Program-made: the position numbers and the translations under genes
Shown here: positions 1 through 8,402 of the stretch, one piece after another
How the letters are laid out: every line of letters starts with the position of its first letter
How positions within the stretch are numbered: position 1 is the stretch's first letter
DNA from: Ceratopteris richardii
Lineage: Eukaryota > Streptophyta > Polypodiopsida > Polypodiales > Pteridaceae
Length of the DNA stretch: 64,000 bases
Direction: 5' to 3'
Assembly (NCBI GenBank): GCA_020310875.1
Contig: CM035432.1
Location: 98,892,512-98,956,511 of the forward strand
The notes under the pieces: model-generated
The model's database searches: none
Told to the model about the DNA's origin: nothing
The model's input: the letters and a program-made list of their open reading frames with translations, nothing else

Positions 1-857
1 TTTAGATGCTGATAGATTTTTGGCCATAAGCAAAAACTCTTTGAAGCACCTAAACACTTGGGAATTTTCTTTCAATGGAGACATGCATGCATGCTCGGAG
101 AAATCATCAATAAAAGTCAAGAAGTAAAGCTAGTTCCCAAAAGAAGGTGTCTGCATAGAACCACGGACGTCACCATGTAGCTAACAAAGCTATAATTTAT
201 GAGTAGCTCGAACTTAACCTTCCTCTGGGGAGGATAAATGTTGCATGTTTTTCCAAAATATAGCCTTCATAGACACGTTTACAAGGTGCCTCAAGTTTGG
301 GTAGAGAGGATACCATTTCATAATTTTGCTGGCATAGCAAACTAGCAAAATCTGGATGACCAAAGCTTGCATGCCAAAGCTTTTCATCTGAGATAGCGTG
401 AGAATCTTGAAGTGCACATGCTGAATCATTCATAGATTTTGCATGGTCTATGATCTTATACAAGCCATGATATAAAATCGATAAGCAATAATAACATCGC
501 CATTTGAGATATCATGATCTTTACATCTCTCATCAACAAATCCAAGCCAATCTTGATAATGATGAAAACTCACAATAGAGTTTTCTTGATCCCTCGTACA
601 TACAAAGCATTTGACAATGTGAAAGAACTACCATCAGTTGTATTCACAATGATCTTACCAACTCCCACTATAGGATAAGATGAGTTGTTAGTGCATGTCA
701 TAAGTACCAAACATCGAAGTCAACTCCAAATGTACAGTGCTCATGAGAAGAAATACAAGCCTCATTTCTCGCCTGTTATAAAGTCGTAAGTGTATCCCAA
801 GCATCCTTTTCTATTTTGCAGGAGTGAGTGTTGGGGATAATGGCATGCTTAATAGAC
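1..857 (-). mobile_element. Family I copia relic I-a (integrase to gag fragment)
   Basis: Read on the minus strand this holds part of gag (about 857-760), the protease region (about 740-500), a GAG-pre-integrase segment (463-197) and the start of the integrase core (about 190-1). The order matches element B. It is almost identical to 2991-3847 at a constant offset of 2990 bases, so it is one copy of a direct duplication. It carries the same internal deletion as I-c and I-h: protease sequence jumps directly to gag near 740-765, losing the zinc knuckle. The left end is cut by the window; the right end joins a family II fragment at 856-859. Non-functional. Confidence 0.85.
197..463 (-). pseudogene. 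GAG-pre-integrase and integrase zinc-domain relic (family I)
   Basis: An 88-codon open stretch resembles the domain between protease and integrase core in copia polyproteins. Visible marks are KLWHASFGHPDFASLL (the H...H half of the HHCC zinc site) and LEAPCKRVYEGYILEK, where only the first cysteine of the expected C-x2-C pair remains (Tyr replaces the second residue block of CEGC). The frame then runs out of register with the integrase core. In life this domain would help bind DNA ends during integration. Here it is a dead fragment. Confidence 0.75.
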
Positions 858-1162
858 AACTTTTATCCTTGGAGATTCAAAATGATTAATTTCTTGATCG
901 GAAAAGGCTACTAAGCGTACACCAAAGGAGAGAATGAAAATTCTCTATATAGTTATGATAGAGGAATTGGACTGCGAACCACTTAAGAACATATGAGACC
1001 CGTACAAAGGCACAGAGGTCGCAAGTCAAGAACGAGCTACATACACTGGAAAAAGAGAGGATGTTAGTTAGTGACTACACCCTAAAACTCAAAAGCATAT
1101 GTGAGTCACTTGCATCTATTGGTTTCAATGTAGATGATGATGATAAGGTGGAAGCGTGCCTT
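856..1162 (+). pseudogene. Family II gag fragment spliced into family I relics
   Basis: This block matches family II gag (compare 5625-6055) on the plus strand, opposite to the flanking minus-strand family I DNA. It begins with the YPWRFKM-encoding segment, has an internal deletion near 990 relative to II-a (the part before the LYETHIK-like segment is missing), and then encodes the KSQVKNELHTLEKERMLVSDYTLK region typical of UBN2 gag. The left junction shares ACAA (856-859) between the two families. The right junction lies near 1162-1166. No target duplication is seen, so it looks like end-joining or template switching and not an insertion. Confidence 0.8.
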
Positions 1163-1563
1163 GCAGGATTGCAGTGATTTAGTGGGACACATGTTAAGTA
1201 CATATGTTGCACACATATGTATCTCATGCTAGAAGTTATGTGGTAAAGCCTGAGTTTTGACAATACACCTCGCCATCAGCATGAGAGACCTATTCTTTCT
1301 TTCAAAAACTCCATTTTTCTGAGGTGAATATAGCTTTTTACACTGATGATTTATCCCACGCTCTGTCAAAAATGAAACAAAAGACAGGTATCCCCCCTCT
1401 ATGAGAATCGAGGGTGCCCAATTCACATGCTAATAGATTTTTAGCCATAACCAAAAAATCTTTGAAGCACATAAACACTTTGAGGTCATTATGAAAAATC
1501 TACACTTTATGAGGAGCTCAAACTTAACCATCTTTTGGGAAGGAGGAATGTTGCATTTTGGCC
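1163..1563 (-). mobile_element. Family I copia fragment I-b (integrase core to GAG-pre)
   Basis: Minus-strand reading gives integrase core sequence: near 1330-1290 a degraded PQKNGVFERKNRSLM motif that contains the catalytic Glu of the DD(35)E triad, and upstream the ILIEGGYLSFVSF region where the second Asp block should be. It continues to about 1500-1560, in GAG-pre sequence. There it jumps straight into reverse transcriptase sequence (I-c), with CAAAA shared at the join. Closest in-window relative is I-d (11030-11420). Confidence 0.75.
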
Positions 1564-2058
1564 AAAAATGACAATAAGTACATCATCTGCATGCTTAACA
1601 TATAAGGTGCTCTCAACAAAACCATGTGCAATCAAGTAGGCATATATTGTATCACACCAAGCACATCGTGCTTGCATCAAACAATATAATGCCTTTCTCA
1701 ACCTGCACACTTTGTTTTCATACATTTGTGCACAAAACCATGGGGATGAAATACATACAATTCTTCATGTAAGTCACCACTCAAAAATGCATTTTTAATA
1801 TCCAATTGATGAACATTCCAACCATGATGAAATATTTGCAAGTGCACAAATGTTGTGCATGGTGGTCATTTGGCAAGTGGGTGCAAAGGTCTCATCAAAA
1901 TCAACGCCTCTCTCTTGAGCATAACCTATTGCAACAAGCCTAGCCTTATACTTCTCGATTATTCCATCAAGCTTATGTTTTAGCTTGTATACCCATTTAG
2001 TGTGAATAGCCTCTTTTCCTGGCGGCAATTCACATAAAGACCAAGTACCATTCTTCAT
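1564..2058 (-). pseudogene. Reverse transcriptase relic of I-c
   Basis: Two open stretches (2058-1795 and 1725-1564) encode RT. The first has KWVYKLKHKLDG, KARLVAIGYAQERGVDFDETFAPTC, a standard copia RT amino end. The second has VCRLRKALYCLMQARCAW (usually [12 protein letters not shown]) and LYVKHADDVLIVIF just before the YVDD motif. The sequence breaks off at the I-b junction before the catalytic YVDD. A frameshift separates the two parts near 1800. It cannot make an active enzyme. Confidence 0.8.
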
Positions 2059-2070
2059 AATAACATTAAA

Positions 2071-3150
2071 TTATGATTGCTTAACCACCATCCGATTTTT
2101 TGAATTTTGTGTTTCATCAAAAGAAGCAGGCTCACTCTCATTAGAAAGGCTAGAGATGGCGATTGCATAGAAATTTGATGCAAACAAAGCACTATGAGAG
2201 CATGAATGAGTATGATATGATAGAGGTGCATCTAATTTACTATCTTCCAAAGTCCGTGCTATCCATTTATGCATATTTTTTCCTCCTTTATATCAGCCCT
2301 CTCATCAACAAGTACGTCATGTAAATCTACATCAGAAATGGAATGATTTGGATCATCATGTGGAACTTGTGAAAGATTAGACTTACCTCATTTTGACAAG
2401 CACTTGACTTTCCACCTATAAAAAGAGGCAAGAAAGTGTCGTACAAATCTCTAGATCTAATCGAAGTCTCCTTGGCACATGAAAGTAATGGCTGAATTGC
2501 ATCTTCCAAAAAAAAACATCATCACAACTAACTCAAATTTGTTTAGTCTGTGGATGGTACAGAGAATAGACTTTGATTTTAGTACTACACCCAACAAAAA
2601 TACATTTTAGTGCTTTATAATGAAATCCTGATTTGTTGATTAGGCACTAAAGCATATGCAAGAGAACCCAAAACACACAAATGAGCAATATATAGCTTGC
2701 AACCATGCCAAGCCTTATATGGAGAGATGAATTGGAGTGCTTTTGTGGGACACATGTTAAGTACATATGTTGCACACATAACTGCCTGAAGCTAGAAGCT
2801 ATGTGGTAAAGCTTGATTTTTTACCATATGCCCCACCATCTGCATGAGAGACCTATTTTTTCTTTCAACTCCATTTTGTTGAGGTTTATGTGGCATTGTA
2901 CACTGATGTTTTATCCCACACTCAATCAGAAATGCATTTAAATCAAAATACATGTATCCAATCCCCTTGATGAGAACAGAGGGTGCCCAATTTAGATGCT
3001 GATAGATTTTTGGCCATAAGCAGAAACTCTTTGAAGCACCTAAACACTTGGGAATTTTCTTTCAATGGAGACATGCATGCATGCTCGGAGAAATCATCAA
3101 TAAAAGTCAAGAAGTAAAGCTAGTTCCCAAAAGAAGGTGTCTGCATAGAA
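2071..3150 (-). pseudogene. Integrase core and linker relic of I-c
   Basis: Positions 2274-2071 and 2509-2327 encode the low-complexity linker between integrase and RT (LEDSKLDAPLSYHTHSCSHSALFASN; DAIQPLLSCAKETSIRSRDLYDTFLPLF), as in element B 29647-30130. From about 2560 to 3150 the integrase core is recognisable at nucleotide level (TPQQNGV region near 2870-2885, second Asp block near 2960-2990) but is cut by many stops. The uninterrupted target sequence around 3098-3115 is the empty-site counterpart of the element B insertion. Confidence 0.75.
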
Positions 3151-3186
3151 CCACGGACGTCACCATGTAGCTAACAAAGCTATAAT

Positions 3187-3453
3187 TTATGAGCAACTCG
3201 AACTTAACCTTCCTCTGGGGAGGATAAATGTTGCATGTTTTTCCAAAATATAGCCTTCATAGACACATTTACAAGGTGCCTCAAGTTTGGGTAGAGAGGA
3301 TACCATTTCATAATTTTGCTCGCATAGCAAACTAGCAAAATTTGGATTCCCAAAGACTGCATGCCAAAGCTTTTCATCTGAGATAGCATGAGAATCTTGA
3401 AGTGCACATGCTGAATCATTCATAGATTTTGCATGGTCTATGATCTTATACAA
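3187..3453 (-). pseudogene. GAG-pre-integrase relic of I-c
   Basis: An 88-codon stretch nearly identical to the one at 197-463 (SDEKLWHAVFGNPNFASLL, LEAPCKCVYEGYILEK). His of the FGH motif has changed to Asn (FGN), so part of the HHCC zinc site is lost. The downstream protease and gag pieces are out of frame. It differs from the 197-463 copy by only a handful of substitutions, which supports recent duplication. Confidence 0.75.
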
Positions 3454-3761
3454 GCCATGATATAAAATCGATAAGCAATAATAACATCGCCATTTGAGAT
3501 ATCATGATCTTTACATCTCTCATCAACAAATCCAAGCCAATCTTGATAATGATGAAAAAGCTAGAGTTTTCTTGATCCCTCGTACATACAAAGCATTTGA
3601 CAATGTGAAAGAACTACCATCAGTTGTATTCACAATGATCTTACCAACTCCCACTATAGGATAAGATGAGTTGTTAGTGCATGTCATAAGTACCAAACAT
3701 CTAAGTCAACTCCAAATGTACAGTGCTCATGAGAAGAAATACAAGCCTCATTTCTCGCCTG

Positions 3762-4106
3762 TTATAAAGTCGTAAGTGTATCCCAAGCATCCTTTTCTAT
3801 TTTGCAGGAGTGAGTGTTGGGGATAATGGCATGCTTAATAGACAAAGCTATCAATGCATGTGCCTTAGCATCTCCTTCATACCAAAGAAGTTGCTCTAGA
3901 GTAAGTGCAACAAGAACCACAACACAAAAAGGAACTTGAAGATCGTCGTCTTTGATGCCATCTGCATGGGCTTCAATCACTGTATTTGCAGGTGTAGTAT
4001 GAGGTTTTTTAACACCCTCCACAATATCCACATTCCTAATTTTGCTACCATTACATGACCTATCGTCAACAACCACCATACGAAGTACATCATTGCTTTT
4101 AGCCAT
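3762..4106 (-). pseudogene. gag amino-terminal relic of I-c
   Basis: The gag start is taken at the MAKSNDVL methionine (4106), matching the MAESSDVF start of element B at 32486; an in-frame upstream Met at 4133 lies in leader sequence. The frame encodes the capsid-like amino part ending KDAWDTLTTL, then meets a stop. A block present in B (the LDGTNYPLWAYMMRHVLVAKGLW region) is missing here, and the carboxy half with the zinc knuckle is deleted. A near-identical copy lies at 33604-33948. Confidence 0.75.
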
Positions 4107-4446
4107 CGCCACTCGTTGAATAGCCTGATGCAAAAAAGTTAATTGTATCTCGAAAAGTTGAATAGAACTATCATGTTGAGCTTTGCTAAACCTTTGGGAG
4201 TGTTTGAGGAGCTTGTACTAGCGAGCTAAAACTTGTATATATGTTTGGCACAAAAGGACGAAATAGCTTGCATAGGCATTGAGATAGTGCATTTGGAGGC
4301 TGAAATAAACTTGTAGTCAAGATTTTGGTGCCACAAAGCAAAGCTGTTTTGAACTCCCAATCACCTTGAGTATGCTCTGCATATCTTGTGTGATTCTAAG
4401 ATTGTGAATGGAGGGGTGTTGAAGAAGCTTTGGATGAAGGGAGGGG

Positions 4447-4636
4447 TGTTGAAGAAGAAGAAGAAGCTTGGAGCACAAGAGGACAGTGAAGTGTAATCAA
4501 GTGAATGTACAAAAGAGCGTTAACCCATTAGGGTTATAGGTGTATATAGAAGCCAGGGGGAAAACCTACTAAAGAGGGAAAAGAATTCTCTGGCGGTCCG
4601 AAGTGTGTTCACAAACATCGCTACCAAAAAATATCA
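4447..4636 (-). repeat. Truncated 5' LTR of I-c
   Basis: Contains the family I LTR core: a GAA triplet run, the aagcttggagcacaa block, cccattagggttatag, the Pol II-like tgtatata, aacctcctaaagaggg-type hairpin sequence and gtgtgttcac...atatca at the end. The outer ~40 bases and the primer binding site are missing and replaced by a duplicated leader block. The right boundary at 4636 is where similarity to the LTRs at 24759-24993 and 35058-35283 stops. Confidence 0.7.
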
Positions 4637-5097
4637 GCGCCGTGTCGACAGAAGTTTGGATGTGAAGAGTGATGAGGTAGAGGAGGAAATCGTGCATGAG
4701 CTGGGCATGAGTGGCCTGCTTACATTGGTGCAAACGATGCTTCTAATAGTGATGTAGAAATAAGAAGCTCAGATTCATAAGGAAATGATATGAAACTGAG
4801 AGAGAAGAATTGGGAGCTATGTTTGTTTGTTCATAAGGGGGTGTGCGCGCGTGAAATGGATCATAAATGCAAAAACGGTGTGTGCGCGCGTGAAGAAAAG
4901 ACGGTGAAAAAAACATGCATGCTTTCAAGAAACATACGATCATGCGCTTAATCGTGTGTGCTAACATTGTAAAGCATGTGGTATGTATTATGAGGCTTAC
5001 ATGTGATCAGATTGGTTGTGGTTGTGAATGCTCCTTTTCCTTTCGTCACTCGCCGTTTTCGTTGCCCAAAGTCAAAACCATGTCCAAATTGGACACT

Positions 5098-5101
5098 AAA
5101 A
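5098..5101 (-). terminator. RNA polymerase III terminator of tRNA-Met
   Basis: TTTT on the minus strand, 10 bases after the discriminator base of the tRNA gene. Short T runs are the standard Pol III stop signal. Confidence 0.6.
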
Positions 5102-5111
5102 CGCAGAGAAA

Positions 5112-5195
5112 TGGGGTGAGAGAGGCTCGAACTCTCGACCTCAGGATATCTCAGAGCTATGAGATCTACGCGCTATCCAACTGCGCCACTACCCC
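5112..5195 (-). tRNA. Elongator tRNA-Met (CAT), intron-containing
   Basis: Minus-strand reading starts GGGGTAGTGGCGCAG and ends CTCTCACCCC plus discriminator A (84 bases). The D arm (GCGC...GCGC), anticodon loop CTCATA and T arm GAGAG-TTCGAGC-CTCTC are clear. A ~10-base insert just 3' of the anticodon is in the place where plant elongator tRNA-Met genes carry an intron. Box A-like and box B (GGTCGAGAGTTCGAGCC) promoters are internal. Two weak points: A6-C67 in the acceptor stem and A30-C40 in the anticodon stem are mismatches, each explained by one G-to-A change from the usual plant sequence, so it may be an ageing copy. The 3' T run argues that it was transcribed. Confidence 0.85.
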
Positions 5196-5575
5196 TGAAT
5201 GGGCAGATTGCCTGAGCCGCGCTGAATGTCACTATAGAACCTTTCATGCTCTCGAGCGACCATGACCGAAAGCCATAGTTTTGAATCACATATCCCTCAT
5301 GATGATGGGTAATGTCAACACAAACTGCGATTGGAGAATACCCATAGTTTTGGTTGGATTTAGTGCCGGAAGTACAAGACATACCTAGCACTGTCATAAA
5401 AGATGTATGTTAGAGAGGTCAAATATTCGAGATCTAGAATTTCAAGCGATTCCGTGTGTTCTTCATGCACGAAAACTGTGTCTTTCTGAGATCAAAATGT
5501 CACATCACAGTGTGATAGTGTTCAAGTAGAGGTATTGTTTCTAGTGTTTTTGTGGTGTTGTGAACTCCTCCAAAA

Positions 5576-6480
5576 ATGGCAAATGGTGATGAAATGAGTC
5601 AACCTATAAGTGATAAGTTGGACAATAACAACTTTTATCCTTGGAGATTCAAAATGATTAATTTCTTGATCGGAAAAGGCTACTAAGCGTACACCAAAGG
5701 AGAGAATGAAATTTCTCAGTAGTTACGATAGAGGAATTGGACTACAGACCACTTAAAAGCATATGGAGAATGGAATCAAGGGGCACGAAAGGTAATGTAT
5801 TGGCTACCTATTAGCATACAAGATAGCATGATTAGGCACATACAAGATTGCAAAACACCGAAAGTACAGTTCAATCACATTGTATGAGACCCATATAAAG
5901 GCACAGAAGTCGCAAGTCAAGAACGAGCTACATACACTGGAAAAAGAGAGGATGTTGGTTAGTGACTACACCCTAAAAATCAAAAGCATATGTGAGTCAC
6001 TTACATCTATTGGCTTCAATCTAGATGATGATGATAAGGTGGAAGCGTGCCTTTGTGGTTTAGGAACTGCATACAAGCAGTTCGAAACTTCTATTTAGAC
6101 CAGGGAAAGCATTCTGAATTTTGATGATCTAGTATCCATGCTGATAATTAAAGAAAAGAATCTTGGTGAGGTCTCAAACTCCCAATGAAAACATAGTTCT
6201 AGGAACCTATTCTATTGTGGTAGACGAAGAGAAAGAGGTAGAGGTTTTGGAAGTGGAAGAGGAAATAGTAACCAAGAACAAGGTCAACAAGAGAATCATG
6301 TAGGAGGTAGACGATGGTTTTGAGGCAAGGGGAGCCAAAGAGACTGCATAAACTTTCAAAGAGATGATTCATGTAATGATAGTAAAGAATGTTCGAATCA
6401 TGGTAAACCTAGTCACTTTGAAAGTGATTGCAAGTTGAAGAATCAAAATAACAAAAGGCAACAAAACAACTATGCATCTA
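5576..6480 (+). pseudogene. Family II gag relic (UBN2 type) in II-a
   Basis: Start chosen at ATG 5576 (MANGDEMSQPISDKLDNNN). YPWRFKM matches the start of the copia UBN2 gag fold. The clearest open part is 5880-6098 (LEKERMLVSDYTLKIKSICESLTSIGFNLDDDDKVEACLCGLG), normally the helical capsid region. An RG-rich stretch (about 6220-6340) and a degraded zinc knuckle (about 6387-6435) follow. In the knuckle the second Cys is His (CSNHGKPSHFESDC) and Trp is Ser. Stops lie near 5684, 6098 and 6187. Confidence 0.75.
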
Positions 6481-6559
6481 CAAGTGCAGATGATTGAAAG
6501 AAGCTATTAATGGTCCAACATCACATGATGAATACAATTTCTCATAATGTTTCAAAATC

Positions 6560-7075
6560 AAATGGTAATGTCTAGTATATTGATTCATGTGCCTCAAATC
6601 ACATGACGAGCCATGCAGAATGGTTTTGTAGTTTGTAGAAATTATTTCTTCCGATACTTGTTGAAACAAGGGGTCACACATCACATCTTATAGAGGATAC
6701 AGGAAACATAGAAATATCTATGGAGGATAGGAAGATAAAACATCTTACTGATGTGCTACATGTCTTGAATATAACAAAGAACATGGTTTCTATTTGACAA
6801 CTGGTTGAACAGGGATTACAAGTAAGCTTCAATGCTGATGGTCTATATGTAGAAGAGTAAAAATAGAATGGAAGGTTGATTGCCAAAGAGAACAAAGTTG
6901 GTAGGATGTTCGCCTTGAGTGTGAAAATTACTGAAATGAATGCAGTCATCTTTGCAAAAGGTGCAAGTGTTATTGATGATATAGAGATTTGGCACAACTG
7001 AATTGTACATGCAAATTTATAGAGGCTGAAATTGATGCAACCAAAGGAGCTTCTCAAGAAGATCTGGGAGGATGC
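6560..7075 (+). pseudogene. Protease and GAG-pre relic of II-a
   Basis: Nucleotide similarity to 45060-45560 (II-e) identifies the aspartic protease (YIDSCASNHMT-like sequence near 6573-6610, where Gly of the DSG triad reads Cys) and the following GAG-pre domain with VLNITKNMVS and an HN-I-VHANLQRLKLM-like segment near 6990-7040. Stops interrupt both. The copia protease would release gag and pol products; this one cannot. Confidence 0.65.
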
Positions 7076-7107
7076 AAAATTCAGTGCAATGATTGATGTA
7101 TGATTCA

Positions 7108-7699
7108 ATTGGATCTAGAAGGAGATTGGAAGTAGACACATTGATAGGAGACAGAGATTCCAGCTAGCATCAAGAGAGCATATGCTACCATTGATACATG
7201 AACTAGGAGACGTGTCTAAGCTTGAGGAGGAAATTGAAAATGAGAAAGGAAACCGAGAAACTCAAGGGAATAGAGAGGATGATTTATTGTTACTATGATA
7301 CCTACTTTGGAGAGACAATTGCATCTTACATATGGATATCAGCCATGTAAATGTTTATGATATAATGAAAGATTGATTTCCAATTTACACTATGTTCATG
7401 TATTTAGTTGACTTAATCAAATCTTTTTTTGAGTGATTGTATTATCTAGTGCTCTACTTCTATGTCTTGGCATGAACCTCTACTAAATCTCTTCATTTAT
7501 CATCTCTATTTTCTTTTACTAATCACAAACAGATCATGTCTAATGAGATGTGCATTTGTTTAACTTATTAGTTTATTGGTTAGGGTTGTAGGAAAGGACA
7601 TATTTGTGATTTTGACACCTTATACCTTGAATATATTTTTTTTCATTATAATCACATCTACTTTGTGTGGCAAAAGACTATGATCTATTTGAATGTCTT
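7108..7699. other. Unassigned spacer between inverted family II copies
   Basis: About 590 bases with no recognised gene. The first part (7108-7270) may be linker-like sequence of a copia polyprotein, but no motif decides it. The rest is AT-rich with no long open frame. It forms part of the loop between the two arms of the family II inverted repeat. Confidence 0.4.
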
Positions 7700-8400
7700 A
7701 GAAAATATATCTCAACTTCCTACATAAGGAGTTGCTTTACCTCTTTAATGCTTCCTTCATTATCAACACCTACAATCAAGTCATCAACACAAATAGCCAC
7801 AATCGTGATGCCATCATCACCCTTCCTTGCATATAATGAATGATCTAGATTGCACAGAGAAAATCCAATGGTGATCAAGTAATAAGCAATCCTTGCATGC
7901 CTAGTAGGAGGTGCGTGTTTAAGCCCATACAAAGCCTTTTGCAATCTGCAAACATATTATGGGTGCTTTGAAACCTCATATCCTTGTGGCTTGTCCATGT
8001 ATACTTCTTCTTACAACTCACCATGTAAAAAAGCATTCTTCACATCCATTTGATGCAAAATCCATCGTTTTGTTGTAGCAAATGCAACAAGTTCTCTCAC
8101 AATGGCCATTTTACCTACAAGTGTGAACCTTTCTTCATAATCAATGCCATATGTATGTGAATATTCTTTTGCTACCAATCCTCTTCATATGTGCTTATGC
8201 TACCATCAACATTGTAATTCACCTTGTAAACGCACTTGCAGCCTATGGGTTTCTTTCCTTGGAGCAATGGAACTAGCCTCCATGTTTCATTTCCATAAAG
8301 TGCATCCACCTCCTCATCCATAGCTTTTTCCCAATCTTCATTTCAAAACAAGAAGGTTCAACATCTTGTATTACCTTGGTCATGTAGTCACAATGACAAG
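7700..8400 (-). pseudogene. Reverse transcriptase relic of II-b
   Basis: The 7944-7720 stretch reads QKALYGLKHAPPTRHARIAYYLITIGFSLCNLDHSLYARK then IVAICVDDLIVGVDNE: the catalytic YVDD reads CVDD, keeping both Asp. Upstream (8400-7945) the MDVK-AFLHGEL and KPIGCKCVYKV-like parts are visible in broken frames. It matches II-e at 46800-47420. The RT would copy element RNA into DNA; the palm is broken here by frameshifts. Confidence 0.75.
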
Positions 8401-8402
8401 CC

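Larger units (their letters stand above)
1564..4636 (-). mobile_element. Family I copia relic I-c, RT to 5' LTR
   Basis: On the minus strand this runs 5' LTR remnant (4636 to about 4447), leader (to 4107), gag (4106-3762), protease, GAG-pre (3453-3187), integrase (to about 2510), linker (2509-2071) and reverse transcriptase (2058-1564). RNase H and the 3' LTR are missing. The gag zinc-knuckle region is deleted near 3735-3760. The primer binding site and first LTR bases are replaced by a repeated gaagggaggggtgttgaag block near 4405-4475, exactly as in I-h (about 34240-34310). Stops and frameshifts throughout make it non-functional. Confidence 0.85.
4637..5397. other. Non-transposon island around a tRNA gene
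   Basis: No retroelement similarity to the rest of the window is visible. It contains the tRNA-Met gene (5112-5195) and two copies of a 15-base alternating purine-pyrimidine motif, gtgtgcgcgcgtgaa, at 4841-4855 and 4880-4894. CpG dinucleotides are more common here than in the flanking relics, which would fit less methylation decay. Short open frames on either strand show no recognisable domain. Probably residual host intergenic DNA. Confidence 0.5.
5398..7107 (+). mobile_element. Family II copia relic II-a (leader, gag, protease, GAG-pre)
   Basis: Begins with the family II leader (shared with 38380-38550 and 40250-40415), then gag from ATG 5576, protease near 6560-6830 and the GAG-pre segment to about 7060. 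It then jumps over the integrase core into a short linker segment that ends at 7107. The same linker end point appears in II-b and II-c. No LTR is identified at either end. With II-b (7700-9708, opposite strand) it forms a long inverted repeat. Multiple stops make it dead. Confidence 0.8.

Noticed and set aside
4915-5265. A 116-codon plus-strand open frame across the tRNA region
   Set aside because: It runs antisense through the tRNA-Met gene, shows no domain, and its tRNA-derived middle explains the apparent peptide.
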